Below are positions 16,511-25,951 of a stretch of 64,000 nt of DNA, in pieces. The notes below the pieces were generated by a model that did no database searches, was not told the origin of the DNA, and was given only the letters and a program-made list of their open reading frames with translations. The DNA is taken from NCBI GenBank assembly GCA_965178295.1, contig CBCXTT010000002.1, positions 248,001 through 312,000 of the forward strand. The letters are read 5' to 3'. Numbering within the stretch: position 1 is the first letter of the stretch; every line of letters begins with the position of its first letter. The DNA comes from CBCXTT01 sp965178295. GTDB lineage: Bacteria > Pseudomonadota > Alphaproteobacteria > UBA7879. Position numbers and translations under genes: made by a program.

Positions 16511-16960
16511 ATGTCCGATGGTTTTCAAACTTATTATTTATGGATAAAATCTATCCATTTGTTCTCTGTAATATCTTGGGGGGCAGGACTTTTTTATTTG
16601 CCCCGGCTTTTTGTTTACCACTCCCAGGTGCCCCTTGAGTCGGGAAGAGATGAAATGTTAAAAACTATGGAGAAACGACTTTTAAAAATTATTGTGACTC
16701 CCAGTATGTTGGGGGTTTTTTTAACGGGGCTAGTTTTAATTCTGACTCCTGGTGTTGTTGATTTAAAAAGTGGTTGGCTGCAACTTAAGTTATTTCTTGT
16801 ATGTTGTTTGTGTGCATATCACGGGATGTGTGCAAAGTACGTTTTTCAGTTTTTTAAAGGCCAAAACACACGTGATCACAAATTTTATCGCCTTTTTAAC
16901 GAAATTCCTCCTTTAATTTTTTTAATTATTGTAGTATTAGTAATTGTGAAGCCGTTCTGA
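16511..16960 (+). CDS. hemJ: Protoporphyrinogen IX oxidase, HemJ type
   Basis: This is a four-helix membrane protein that oxidises protoporphyrinogen IX and feeds electrons to the respiratory chain. The ATG at 16511 is chosen because it gives the usual short N-terminus before WIKSIHLFSVISWGAGLFYLPRLFVYH, which holds the conserved histidine and the LPRLFVYH motif. Further helices include LGVFLTGLVLIL, KLFLVCCLCAYHGMC and PPLIFLIIVVLVIVKPF. Length 149 is normal. Placed directly after hemH, it completes the last steps of heme synthesis in order. Confidence 0.95.
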   Translation: MSDGFQTYYLWIKSIHLFSVISWGAGLFYLPRLFVYHSQVPLESGRDEMLKTMEKRLLKIIVTPSMLGVFLTGLVLILTPGVVDLKSGWLQLKLFLVCCLCAYHGMCAKYVFQFFKGQNTRDHKFYRLFNEIPPLIFLIIVVLVIVKPF

Positions 16961-17008
16961 GCTTCATATGATCAGCTCCCATATTTCTGTTAAAAACAGC
17001 GAGAGAGA

Positions 17009-18268
17009 ATGGACCTACAAGAAATTAAGCATAAATCTCCTAAGGATTTATTAGCTCAAGCAGAAGAACTGTCTATTGAGAATGCGAGCAATATGCGCAA
17101 GCAAGATCTAGTTTATGCGATTCTCAAAAAGCTTGCGGCGGATGATATACATATTCGTGCCGAAGGGGTAATTGAAGTCCTTCAGGATGGGTTTGGTTTT
17201 TTAAGATCTCAGCAGGAAAATTATTTGCCTGGCCCAGATGATTTGTATGTCTCGCATAGTCAAATTAGACGTTTTTCTTTGCGAACAGGAGATACGGTCC
17301 GTGGACGAATACGTCCTCCGAAAGATGGGGAGCGATATTTTGCCCTCTCTAAGGTTGAACAGGTTAATTTTGGGTCACCTGAAAAAATTAAGCACCGCAT
17401 TAATTTTGATAATTTGATACCTTTGTACCCAGAGGATCGCTTGCAGTTAGAGTCTGAAAAGCCTCGTGAGGCCGGAAAGCTTACCGCACGCGTGATTGAT
17501 TTGGTTGCTCCACTAGGAAAAGGTCAACGTGGCCTTGTTGTTGCTCCGCCTCGCACAGGTAAAACAGTAATGTTACAAAATATAGCCCATGCTATTACGG
17601 ACAATTATCCAGATGTGTATCTGTTTTTTTTGATGATAGATGAACGACCTGAGGAGGTCACAGATATGGCACGTTCCATTAAGGGAGAGGTAGTGAGTTC
17701 TACGTTTGACGAGCCGGCATCACGTCACATTCAAGTAGCTGAAATGGTGATTGAAAAGGCAAAGCGTCTTGTGGAGATGGGACGTGATATTGTGGTGGTT
17801 TTGGATTCCATCACTCGACTTGCGCGTGCTTATAATACGATTATCCCCTCATCGGGTAAGGTCTTAACAGGTGGCGTTGATGCAAATGCTCTCCAGAGGC
17901 CCAAACGTTTGTTTGGTGCAGCACGTAATATAGAAGGAGGGGGGTCTTTAACTATTTTAGGTACTGCCCTGATTGATACAGGATCTCGAATGGATGAAGT
18001 GATTTTTGAGGAGTTCAAGGGAACAGGTAACTCAGAAATTGTTTTGGATCGGAAACTATCTGATAAAAGAACGTTTCCTGCGATTGATGTGAATAAATCC
18101 GGAACACGTAAAGAAGAGCTGTTGATAGACAGGGTGACTCTTTCTAAAATGTGGGTTTTGCGCCGTGTTTTGAATCCCATGGGTGTTGTAGATGGTATAG
18201 AATTTTTATCAGACAAGCTTCGAGAGACAAAATCAAATTCAGACTTCTTTCATTCTATGAATGGTTAG
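17009..18268 (+). CDS. rho: Transcription termination factor Rho
   Basis: Rho is the hexameric RNA-dependent ATPase that ends transcription at untranslated RNA. The N-terminal helix bundle (MDLQEIKHKSPKDLL) precedes the RNA-binding cold-shock-like domain (DGFGFLRS, then DDLYVSHSQIRRF). The motor domain has Walker A in VAPPRTGKTVML, Walker B in IVVVLDSITRLARA, the Q-loop and R-loop region SGKVLTGGVDANALQRPKRLFGAA, and the arginine finger region GSRMDEVIFEEFKGTGN. Length 419 is normal. In most alphaproteobacteria mnmE-mnmG-rsmG follow it before parA; here they do not. Confidence 0.98.
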   Translation: MDLQEIKHKSPKDLLAQAEELSIENASNMRKQDLVYAILKKLAADDIHIRAEGVIEVLQDGFGFLRSQQENYLPGPDDLYVSHSQIRRFSLRTGDTVRGRIRPPKDGERYFALSKVEQVNFGSPEKIKHRINFDNLIPLYPEDRLQLESEKPREAGKLTARVIDLVAPLGKGQRGLVVAPPRTGKTVMLQNIAHAITDNYPDVYLFFLMIDERPEEVTDMARSIKGEVVSSTFDEPASRHIQVAEMVIEKAKRLVEMGRDIVVVLDSITRLARAYNTIIPSSGKVLTGGVDANALQRPKRLFGAARNIEGGGSLTILGTALIDTGSRMDEVIFEEFKGTGNSEIVLDRKLSDKRTFPAIDVNKSGTRKEELLIDRVTLSKMWVLRRVLNPMGVVDGIEFLSDKLRETKSNSDFFHSMNG

Positions 18269-18933
18269 ATCTGTGAATGATATTGTATATAACATTTTCA
18301 GAATTATTTTTTATTTATTTTTTACACATATCTCAAAAAAAAATAAGAAACCATCTTTCTCCCATGGCTTCCTTGATTTTAGCTATGCTTGGCTTGACAT
18401 AAATAAATGCTCGACCTTGTGAAAGGTGTGGGTGCAGTAAGGTAGTGTTCGCAAGATATACGTTGTGAACTCTTATCGAGGAATCCTGATAGCGCGTATA
18501 CGGTTTTTTCCTCACAGTAGATGTGGGAGCAAGTGTTTTTGTTGTTTCCGGGAGGAGGTATTTTACCGTTAAGAGATGTGGATCAGTAAAGAAGAGAAAT
18601 TTGTACACCATGTTTCACGTGAAACATGGCCCGTCTTTTTTTGAGAGCTTTTAGTCCCAGTCTCTCAATAAGTATATTTATTTTGCCTTCTTCTCCTATA
18701 AGTGTGCCGTCTTCTCTTGAGTGGTCAAAAGTATGTGGTGAGTAGAAGTGTCTCTTTTGCAATTTTTTTAAGGAAGAGTGCAATTATTAGGAATGAACCC
18801 ATATCGTTTTATGGTGAGTTAATCCCATGTTATGGCCAATGAATAGGGAAAAATTCTTCTGTTCGAGTACATTTCTATCTAGACAATTTTTGTGATTTTT
18901 TTTACACTTAGTAGGTCTTTAGGAGAGCTCTCT
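18269..18933 (+). other. Gap between rho and parA (site of missing mnmE-mnmG-rsmG)
   Basis: There is no convincing gene here. A T-rich stretch follows rho. Two minus-strand frames (18333-18611 and 18583-18783) have no recognisable features and the second merely reads through parS. This is where alphaproteobacteria usually carry mnmE, mnmG and rsmG; I cannot identify a remnant of any of them. The perfect parS site at 18611-18626 is the only certain element. Confidence 0.6.
18611..18626. promoter_or_regulatory. parS: parS centromere site
   Basis: TGTTTCACGTGAAACA is the perfect 16-base consensus ParB nucleation site. It lies about 320 bases upstream of parA, as expected for the chromosomal ParABS system, and supports the view that the origin is close. 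Confidence 0.97.
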
Positions 18934-19701
18934 ATGGCGAAAATTATTTCCATTGCTAATCAAAAAGGTGGGGTTGGAAAAACAACAACGTCTGTTAATC
19001 TTTCAACCGCTTTGGCAGCGACCAAACGAAAAATTTTGCTTCTAGACCTTGATCCACAAGGGAACGCAAGTACAGGATTCGGCATCTCTTATCGTAACAG
19101 AACGCCTGGAGCATATGAACTGATTACACACCATGCGTCTTTTTTAGATACGATGCAGTCGACGTATATTCCAGGTTTAGATATTGTACCAGCCTCCACA
19201 GATCTTGTGGGGGCGGAAATAGAGCTTGTGAACATGCAACATCGTGAAATGCGCCTGAAGGATGCGTTGCTCTCAGCTCTAGATAGTTATGATTATATTA
19301 TGATTGATTGTCCTCCTGCACTTGGGCTGTTGACCTTAAACGCTTTTGTGATCTCTGGTAGTGTCTTGATTCCTCTTCAATGTGAGTATTATGCCCTTGA
19401 AGGCTTATCTCACTTGTTAAAAACCATAGATGTTGTTAGGGATCACTACAACCACGATCTTATGATCGAGGGAATTTTGATGACCATGTTTGATAGTAGG
19501 AACAGCATATCACAGGCGGTGGTTGATGATGTGAAGCAGCATATGGGAAAAAAGGTTTTTAATGTGATGATTCCTAGAAATGTTAAGGTTTCTGAGGCGC
19601 CCTCTCATGGCCTCCCCGTGTTAATTTATGATATGAAGAGCCCAGGATCTCAGTCCTACATCAATCTTGCGAGTGAGCTTATTCGTAAGGAGGGAAGTTG
19701 A
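18934..19701 (+). CDS. parA: Chromosome partitioning ATPase ParA (Soj)
   Basis: ParA is a DNA-binding ATPase that drives segregation of parS-ParB complexes. The ATG at 18934 follows an AGGAGAG site and gives the typical start AKIISIANQKGGVGKTTTSVNL, which contains the deviant Walker A with both lysines. Walker A' and B regions follow as LLLDLDPQGNASTG and YIMIDCPPALGLLTLNA. An in-frame upstream ATG at 18892 is less likely. Length is 255 residues. It is followed 3 bases later by parB. Confidence 0.98.
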   Translation: MAKIISIANQKGGVGKTTTSVNLSTALAATKRKILLLDLDPQGNASTGFGISYRNRTPGAYELITHHASFLDTMQSTYIPGLDIVPASTDLVGAEIELVNMQHREMRLKDALLSALDSYDYIMIDCPPALGLLTLNAFVISGSVLIPLQCEYYALEGLSHLLKTIDVVRDHYNHDLMIEGILMTMFDSRNSISQAVVDDVKQHMGKKVFNVMIPRNVKVSEAPSHGLPVLIYDMKSPGSQSYINLASELIRKEGS

Positions 19702-19704
19702 TCC

Positions 19705-20646
19705 ATGTTGCGTGATGGTACACAAAAGCTTGGAAAGGGTTTATCTGCTCTTTTAGGTGACACTGCTTGTGAGAGAGTTGGAAACGATGAGAAGACCCTT
19801 GGCATAGATCTAGAGCATGTCTCTGATATCATGTTAGACACTATTAAACTGGGAAAATACCAGCCAAGACAGAATTTTGATGAGACAGAAATAGACAATC
19901 TTGCAAAATCAATTCAAGAAAATGGCTTACTACAACCTATTTTAGTGCGCCGCATATCTGAAAATGACTATGAGCTTATTGCTGGTGAAAGACGCTGGCA
20001 TGCCATGAAGGCTCTTGGTTTTTTGACCATTCCAAGCATTATAAAAGATTTTTCTGAAAAAGAATCCCTTTCTGTTGCTCTGGTAGAGAATATACAACGC
20101 GAGAACTTATTACCTCTTGAAGAAGCGTGTGCTTTGGATCGTCTTATTGTTTCTCTAGGGTATACACAAGAAGAGGTAGGGATATCTATTGGCAAAAGCA
20201 GGAGTTATGTAAGTAATTCCTTGCGCCTGTTGCAGTTACCAGACTTTGTTATGGAAGATTTGAAGCAAAACAAGTTATCCGCAGGGCATGCGCGAGCATT
20301 GTTAGGGCTAGATCCCACCCTGACTAAGGAAATTTTATTAGATATTAAAAATAATCGCCTTAATGTCCGCCAAGTAGAGCTTCTAGTTCGTTCCAAAAAA
20401 AAGAGTGGTGGATTAGAGCGACGCAAAACAATGAAACAAAAAACACATTATGTCTCTGATGAGGAAGTTATGGAGCGGGCAATGTTAGATGAGGATGCAC
20501 TCACATTAACAACCCATATAGAAGCGAAGCTTGGTCTGAAAGTTTCTCTTAATTTATCTCAGGGAGTTGGTGATATTGTATTGAAGGTACCCAACTTGGA
20601 AACACTAGATTTATTTATGGAAAAAATTAGTACAATAGGACGCTAA
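19705..20646 (+). CDS. parB: Chromosome partitioning protein ParB (Spo0J)
   Basis: ParB binds parS and spreads as a CTP-dependent clamp. The N-terminus (KLGKGLSALLGD) is the ParA-interacting segment. The CTP-binding ParB/Srx domain holds YQPRQNF, then ENGLLQPILVR and the key GERRWHAMKALG. The helix-turn-helix is in YTQEEVGISIGKSRSYVSNSLRLL with LSAGHARALLG after it. The C-terminal dimer domain ends in KVPNLETLDLFMEKI. Length is 313. The parS site lies upstream of parA. Confidence 0.98.
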   Translation: MLRDGTQKLGKGLSALLGDTACERVGNDEKTLGIDLEHVSDIMLDTIKLGKYQPRQNFDETEIDNLAKSIQENGLLQPILVRRISENDYELIAGERRWHAMKALGFLTIPSIIKDFSEKESLSVALVENIQRENLLPLEEACALDRLIVSLGYTQEEVGISIGKSRSYVSNSLRLLQLPDFVMEDLKQNKLSAGHARALLGLDPTLTKEILLDIKNNRLNVRQVELLVRSKKKSGGLERRKTMKQKTHYVSDEEVMERAMLDEDALTLTTHIEAKLGLKVSLNLSQGVGDIVLKVPNLETLDLFMEKISTIGR

Positions 20647-20895
20647 GATTGTGTGTATAAAGTTTGGGGAAAATACAGAAATTTACTTTTAAATGTTTTG
20701 GGGTCAAAAGTCGAAAAATGTTTATGAATCCTTTCTTTTCTGGTATCCCGCATGAACAAATTTTAACAAGACTAGTGGGTGTGGATAAGTCTGTTGTGAA
20801 AAAGAAAGTGCTTGTATGTTGTGCGATAAAAAATAAAAAATATTCATCTATTTTTAATACTTGAGATCAACTGATAATTATCACAGGGTGCTCTA

Positions 20896-21597
20896 TTGAG
20901 AGAAATTGTATTAGATACTGAAACAACTGGATTCGATCCTTTAAAGGGCCATCGTATTGTAGAAATTGGATGTGTTGAGCTTATCAATGGTGTGCCCAGT
21001 GGGTCCTATTTTCAAAAATATATTAATCCAGAGCGTGATGTACCTGAGAGTGCTTTTCGTGTGCACGGGTTATCCAGAAAATTTTTGCAGGACTTTCATC
21101 GATTTCAAGATGTTGTAAAAGAGTTTTTAGATTTTATTAGCTCCGACTCTCTTGTCATTCATAATTCTGCTTTTGATATAAAGTTTTTGAACGCAGAATT
21201 AGAATGGGCTGGGGCGCCCTTGATTCAAGAAAATACGATTATTGATACTCTGCAGATAGCAAGAAAGAAATTTCCAGGCTCTCCGTTAAGTTTGGATGCA
21301 CTATGTCGTCGGTTTGATATTAATAATACGCACAGAGAGAAGCATGGAGCGCTTCTGGATTCCGAGATATTATCAGAAGTGTATATAGAGCTGATGGGGG
21401 GGCGTCAGAAAAGATTATTTTCTGCATCAGCCGATGAAAATTCAGAAGCTGATGCAACAGGTAGTATTGCTTTTTCGAAAAAGAAATTTGAAATACGTTA
21501 CTTTTATGCAACGCAAGAGGAAAAAAAGATCCATAAAAAGTTTGTGCAAGAACTTAAGGATCCGATCTGGAATTGTATTTTTTCTTATAGGTATTGA
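20896..21597 (+). CDS. dnaQ: DNA polymerase III epsilon subunit (3'-5' proofreading exonuclease)
   Basis: This is the DEDDh-type proofreading exonuclease of the replicase. The start is TTG at 20896, giving the family N-terminus REIVLDTETTGFDP (exo I, Asp and Glu ligands). Exo II is in VIHNSAFDIKFLNAEL and the exo III histidine and aspartate are in HREKHGALLDSEIL. The C-terminal linker after about residue 180 is the polymerase-binding tail. A 12-base palindrome TGATAATTATCA lies at 20872-20883 just before the start. The 3' end overlaps the convergent pssA gene by 44 bases. Confidence 0.95.
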   Translation: MREIVLDTETTGFDPLKGHRIVEIGCVELINGVPSGSYFQKYINPERDVPESAFRVHGLSRKFLQDFHRFQDVVKEFLDFISSDSLVIHNSAFDIKFLNAELEWAGAPLIQENTIIDTLQIARKKFPGSPLSLDALCRRFDINNTHREKHGALLDSEILSEVYIELMGGRQKRLFSASADENSEADATGSIAFSKKKFEIRYFYATQEEKKIHKKFVQELKDPIWNCIFSYRY

Positions 21598-22309
21598 CAC
21601 TAAAAGGAATTGTTAGTGCATACAATCCACCTAAGACGAGCAAGGAGAGCCAAGGCATCGTCACAAAGGACACCCCGTATAAGGCGATAAACATAAAGAC
21701 GATACCGCCATATTTTCTGGGCACGCTACCAGATTTGATAGAAAATGTGGGAATTCTGCTCATGGTAAGGATAGATATTAATGGAAGGTACATGCCATAG
21801 AGGGAAGGTGGCATCATATGCGTTGTGTCAAAGCAAAGATCGAGTACAATAGGCATCACACTATATAAAGCCCCAACTGGGGCTGCAAAACCTAAAAAGA
21901 AGTTTTTAGGGACCCGCTCTTCCTCATCCTCGTTGAGGAGAGTATTAAAGCGCGCAAGACGAAATATCATGCATACAATAAAAAAGAGAATAATGGCCCA
22001 GCCCAGGCTGTGTAGGCTGTTCAAACTGTACAGATAAATCACTAAGGCTGGTACAATACCAAAATTACATGCGTCTGCAAGAGAATCAAGTTCCGCACCA
22101 AAGCGGGAGGTTCCTCCTAGTAGGCGAGCAATTCGTCCATCCAGTCCATCAAGAACGGCAGCTATGAGCAGACACGCCATTACCCAGGTCCAGTTTTCCA
22201 GCAGGGCAAAACGAATAGCGCTAAATCCCACGCATATAGCCATCATTGTGATCACATTGGGAATGATACGATTAAAAGGGATAGCGCGTATGTTTTTTGT
22301 ATCGTTCAT
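21554..22309 (-). CDS. pssA: CDP-diacylglycerol-serine O-phosphatidyltransferase
   Basis: It makes phosphatidylserine from CDP-diacylglycerol and serine in the inner membrane. The CDP-alcohol phosphatidyltransferase motif is complete near residues 55-80: DGLDGRIARLLG followed by FGAELDSLAD. About seven hydrophobic segments are present and the length of 251 is normal. I take the second Met (22309) as start. Its start overlaps the end of psd, so the two enzymes of the phosphatidylethanolamine pathway are coupled. Its 3' end overlaps dnaQ tail to tail. Confidence 0.95.
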   Translation of the reverse strand: MNDTKNIRAIPFNRIIPNVITMMAICVGFSAIRFALLENWTWVMACLLIAAVLDGLDGRIARLLGGTSRFGAELDSLADACNFGIVPALVIYLYSLNSLHSLGWAIILFFIVCMIFRLARFNTLLNEDEEERVPKNFFLGFAAPVGALYSVMPIVLDLCFDTTHMMPPSLYGMYLPLISILTMSRIPTFSIKSGSVPRKYGGIVFMFIALYGVSFVTMPWLSLLVLGGLYALTIPFSVNTYKKKYNSRSDP

Positions 22310-23010
22310 GAGCACACAGAGCCCTCACGTTCTTTTTCAGTGCTTTCTAAGTCAGCAATTACGACCTCACCAGCAATCATTGTTTGCCCTTTAATTACAA
22401 GTGGTGAGGTGCCATGTGGTAAAAATACGTCCACACGACTGCCGAAGCGAATCAGTCCAAAACGTTGTCCAGTTTGCAGTGTTTCTCCAATTGAAATATC
22501 ACAACGAATTCGCCGTGCAATTAGTCCTGCAATTTGCACAAATCCTACTTTTTTATTGTCCTTTGTGGTTACTGTAAAGTATTGCCGCTCATTATGCTCG
22601 CTTGCTTTATCTAATGAAGCATTCAGGAATTTTCCAGAATGGTAATGGGTTGAGGTAAGAGTTCCTGCGATAGGAATACGATTAACGTGTACATTAAAAA
22701 TATTCATAAACACACTGACACGTGTGAGTTTTTTTGTTCCCATGTTAAGCTCTTTTGGAGGCACCATAGATGTTATCATCTGTACGATTCCATCTGCTGG
22801 ACTTATAATAAGACCGTCTCTCGTGGGTGTTACACGCTCTGGGTTTCTAAAAAAGTACAAGCACCAAACTGTCATAACAGCGCCTAATATGCCGAATAAT
22901 GGTATGATATGCCATAGAATTAGTGCAATAACACCAAAAATTACAGAAAAAATAATCCCTTCTTCATGTATAAGGGGCAGCCAATTTTTTTTAAACACGA
23001 ATATCCTCAA
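22306..23010 (-). CDS. psd: Phosphatidylserine decarboxylase proenzyme
   Basis: It converts phosphatidylserine to phosphatidylethanolamine and matures by self-cleavage to a pyruvoyl enzyme. The cleavage motif is GS in LIRFGSRVDVFLP, typical of the short alphaproteobacterial type. Earlier motifs are ISPADGIV and FMNIFNVHVNRIP, and an N-terminal hydrophobic segment anchors it. Length is 234. It overlaps pssA by 4 bases and lies just downstream of tRNA-Val on the same strand. Confidence 0.95.
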   Translation of the reverse strand: MRIFVFKKNWLPLIHEEGIIFSVIFGVIALILWHIIPLFGILGAVMTVWCLYFFRNPERVTPTRDGLIISPADGIVQMITSMVPPKELNMGTKKLTRVSVFMNIFNVHVNRIPIAGTLTSTHYHSGKFLNASLDKASEHNERQYFTVTTKDNKKVGFVQIAGLIARRIRCDISIGETLQTGQRFGLIRFGSRVDVFLPHGTSPLVIKGQTMIAGEVVIADLESTEKEREGSVCS

Positions 23011-23021
23011 TTTTCAAGAGA

Positions 23022-23096
<75 letters not shown>

Positions 23097-23734
23097 AAAA
23101 CCTTCTCCTTACTTACCTGTTTTTTTTTCAAAAATCAAGACTTGGCAATGAGTTTAAGGAACGAAGATAATCTGTGAATTCGGATAAGTAGTGCTCTGCA
23201 CACCCTATGGTATTGTAGGATGATGCTAAGCATCTCGTACGATAGGTAGGTTGCACACATTATGAATATAATTGATCTATGTTACTAGAGATATCCCATA
23301 TTGTTTAGAGGCGCCTCGTAACGCTGATATTTTTCTTCATGTGTAGACACGTTTGGGTCGCACGAGTCTCTCGCGCTCTTCTATTCATATTGCACTAGAG
23401 ATTTTTAAAATATTTTGTGTTTTGGGACTGATGGTTTAGCTTAGCCAAGCTATTGCCTAATATTATGTCGTGTTCTACCGAATCTTAGGTTTGATTGAAC
23501 ACTTGTATGCACTTTACTCAAGAGGAATAGAAATCGCCTCAGCACAAACTATTTTTAATAGCATTTAATTCTAGAATCTAGATTTTTAAGATCGACTATG
23601 TCTAGCGCATGCAATGCACTGCTCAATACTTTCTGAGTATTATATCGCACGCGATACAAGACATTTCACAATAAGATTAGAACACTTTTTGTCATGATGC
23701 GTATCTCTATTATAAAACTACACCTGCCCTTGTC
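23097..23734 (+). other. Gene-free stretch between tRNA-Val and mrp
   Basis: There are 638 bases with stops in all frames at short intervals and no recognisable gene, RNA or repeat. It looks like neutral, AT-rich filler or an old decayed gene. Confidence 0.6.
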
Positions 23735-24799
23735 TTATGACACTTGTGTTATTTCAGGATGGCCATACGTTATTTTTTCAACTACTTTATTGCTTAAATC
23801 GTCAAAAATATTAGAAAAAACAGGATGATCAGCAATAGGAGTGCCTGTATCTGCGCTATTTCGAATTTCCCATGCTAGGGGGATATGTGCTAACAGCTCT
23901 ATATTGTGTAACTGATGTGTGCGATCTTGACCAAATGGATGGGTGGTTTCGTTGCAGTTCGGACATGTAAAACTGCTCATGTTTTCTACAAGTCCTATGA
24001 TAGGGATGGAGAGAGTGCAATACATGTCTCTACTTTTGTGCACATCAATGTAGGCTAAATCTTGCGGTGTCGTTACCAGAACGACGCCATCTATGGGAAT
24101 AATTTGTGTAAGGCTTAGATGTGCATCACCGGTGCCTGGGGGCATATCAATAATTAAGTAATCTAGATCACCCCATACCACATCTTCAAGAAACTGTTGT
24201 ACTGCAAGCTGGACCATCGGTCCACGCCAGATAACAGCTTTTTCTGGGGCAATTAAAAACCCCATAGACATAACAGGCATAGATTTATACATATTAGGAA
24301 TCATTTTGCCGTGTTCTTTTTTAGGTGGTGCTTGAACCCCAAGCATAGTAGGAATTGAGGGACCATAGATATCGAGATCAAGCAGCCCTACCTTGTTGCC
24401 TTTTTGCATGAGGCTATAAGCTAGATTAACGGCGATAAGAGATTTTCCAACACCACCTTTTCCCGAAGAAACCGCAATGATGTGTCTTATGTTTGGTAAT
24501 GTCAGTTTTTCTGTTCGGAGTTTGTGTGGCCCCTGATTTTTGCGTTGATGAAGCGTGAGAATCAGATCTATCGTGCGTCCCTTGGAAAGATTTTTTAGCA
24601 AGGCTTCTGTTTTTGACTTAAGTTGCATACCTTCTCGGGCTTGCTCATGCGTGAGTTCTAATATGATACGTATTTTTTCTGATGTCACATCTATAGATTG
24701 TACCATACCCAGATCAACAATGTTTTGATTAGATATCTTGTCTTTTAATTGCGCCAATACATCCCGCACTTTTTGTTTTTCTAAGCTTGTATTGTCCAT
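23735..24799 (-). CDS. mrp: Mrp/ApbC family P-loop iron-sulfur carrier
   Basis: This is a cytoplasmic scaffold or carrier that binds an iron-sulfur cluster and passes it to target proteins. The N-terminal MIP18-like domain (residues 1 to about 85) is followed by the deviant Walker A in AVSSGKGGVGKSLIAVNLAY. Then come LLDLDIYGPSIPTMLG, RGPMVQLAVQQFL, LIIDMPPGTGDAHL and the CxxC pair ENMSSFTCPNCNE that binds the cluster. Length 354 is normal. It stands alone, divergent from hflK. Confidence 0.94.
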   Translation of the reverse strand: MDNTSLEKQKVRDVLAQLKDKISNQNIVDLGMVQSIDVTSEKIRIILELTHEQAREGMQLKSKTEALLKNLSKGRTIDLILTLHQRKNQGPHKLRTEKLTLPNIRHIIAVSSGKGGVGKSLIAVNLAYSLMQKGNKVGLLDLDIYGPSIPTMLGVQAPPKKEHGKMIPNMYKSMPVMSMGFLIAPEKAVIWRGPMVQLAVQQFLEDVVWGDLDYLIIDMPPGTGDAHLSLTQIIPIDGVVLVTTPQDLAYIDVHKSRDMYCTLSIPIIGLVENMSSFTCPNCNETTHPFGQDRTHQLHNIELLAHIPLAWEIRNSADTGTPIADHPVFSNIFDDLSNKVVEKITYGHPEITQVS

Positions 24800-24904
24800 T
24801 TTATACTCCCGAAGTTATGCTATCTAAAAATCAATTGATTTCCATGCGTCTAAAGCATATAACACATAAGTGTAGCTTCACAATCATGAAAGAAGGGCGC
24901 GCGC

Positions 24905-25951
24905 ATGAAGGAATTATTTATTCATATGAATGAAAGCCCATGGGGATCTAAAAAATCTTGGTCCAGTAATGGGCCTTCAAAAGGTCCAAATATTGAAGAA
25001 CTGTTTAAGGGTGGCGGTCCCTCCTTCCCATTTAGAAATAGAGTATTGTATAGCGTTATCATTGTTTTATGCGCGGCGCTTTGGTTGGGTAGCGGTCTTT
25101 ATCAGATCAATCCCGATGAAGAAGGGTTGGTTCTAAGGTTTGGCGCACTGAATCGCGTGACTGGGCCAGGGTGGCATTATCACCTACCCTTTCCTGTAGA
25201 GCGGATTTGGAAGCAAAAAGTGACGACAACAAATCAAATTACCATTGGCTTTGGAAATCCAGATGAAAGTTTGATGCTTACGGGAGATCGTAATATTGTG
25301 GATGCAAGTATCATTGTGCAATGGCACATAAAAGATGCGGAGGCGTTCCTATTTAACATAAGAGATCCCCAACATACGGTCAAAGCAGCTACTGAGAGTG
25401 CTATTCGAGAAATTATTGGTCAGACACCGATTGATGAAACTTTTGCAGAAGGACGTGCAGAGATTCAAGAAAAGGCACGTACACTTGTGCAGAATATTTT
25501 AGATAGCTATGGGGCCGGTATTCAAATTACAGAGGTGAATTTGAAAGATGTAAATCCGCCTCCACCAGTTATTGAATCGTTTAGAGAGGTGGATCGGGCG
25601 TATGCTGATCAGGAGCGCATGTTTAATGAAGCGCAGGCGTACTACAATGATGTTGTACCGCGCGCGCGCGGTGAGGCCGCGAAACTCACCGAGCAGGGAA
25701 TAGCAGATAAGGCATCGGCGATTGCAGGTGCAGACGGTGAGGTTGCCCGTTTTAACGCATTTAGAGAAGAAAAAAAGAGTGATAGCACTCTTGAGGATAG
25801 ACTGTATTTAGAGACGATGGAAAATATTTTGAAAGATGCGCGTAAAGTTGTTGTGAGCAGCCATACTGGAGCTTTCTTACCGCATATGGCTATTGGGGCG
25901 CTCACACAAGACAAAACGGGCAGCATGGCCAAGGAGGGAAATCATGCATAA
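24905..25951 (+). CDS. hflK: HflK, FtsH protease modulator
   Basis: HflK is an inner-membrane SPFH-domain protein that forms a cage with HflC around FtsH and tunes membrane-protein quality control. A Gly/Ser/Pro-rich N-terminus precedes one membrane segment (about 50-68, VLYSVIIVLCAALWLG). Then comes the prohibitin-like part with INPDEEGLVLRFGAL, GPGWHYHLPFP and the coiled-coil tail EAQAYYNDVVPRARGEA. The ATG at 24905 follows AAGGG at good spacing; a second Met at 24926 is possible. It overlaps hflC by 8 bases. Confidence 0.95.
   Translation: MKELFIHMNESPWGSKKSWSSNGPSKGPNIEELFKGGGPSFPFRNRVLYSVIIVLCAALWLGSGLYQINPDEEGLVLRFGALNRVTGPGWHYHLPFPVERIWKQKVTTTNQITIGFGNPDESLMLTGDRNIVDASIIVQWHIKDAEAFLFNIRDPQHTVKAATESAIREIIGQTPIDETFAEGRAEIQEKARTLVQNILDSYGAGIQITEVNLKDVNPPPPVIESFREVDRAYADQERMFNEAQAYYNDVVPRARGEAAKLTEQGIADKASAIAGADGEVARFNAFREEKKSDSTLEDRLYLETMENILKDARKVVVSSHTGAFLPHMAIGALTQDKTGSMAKEGNHA

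Noticed and set aside
18333..18783. Minus-strand frames between rho and parA, as possible rsmG or mnmG remnants
   Set aside because: The only familiar string, MFHVKH, comes from reading through the palindromic parS site; no motif of RsmG or MnmG is seen.
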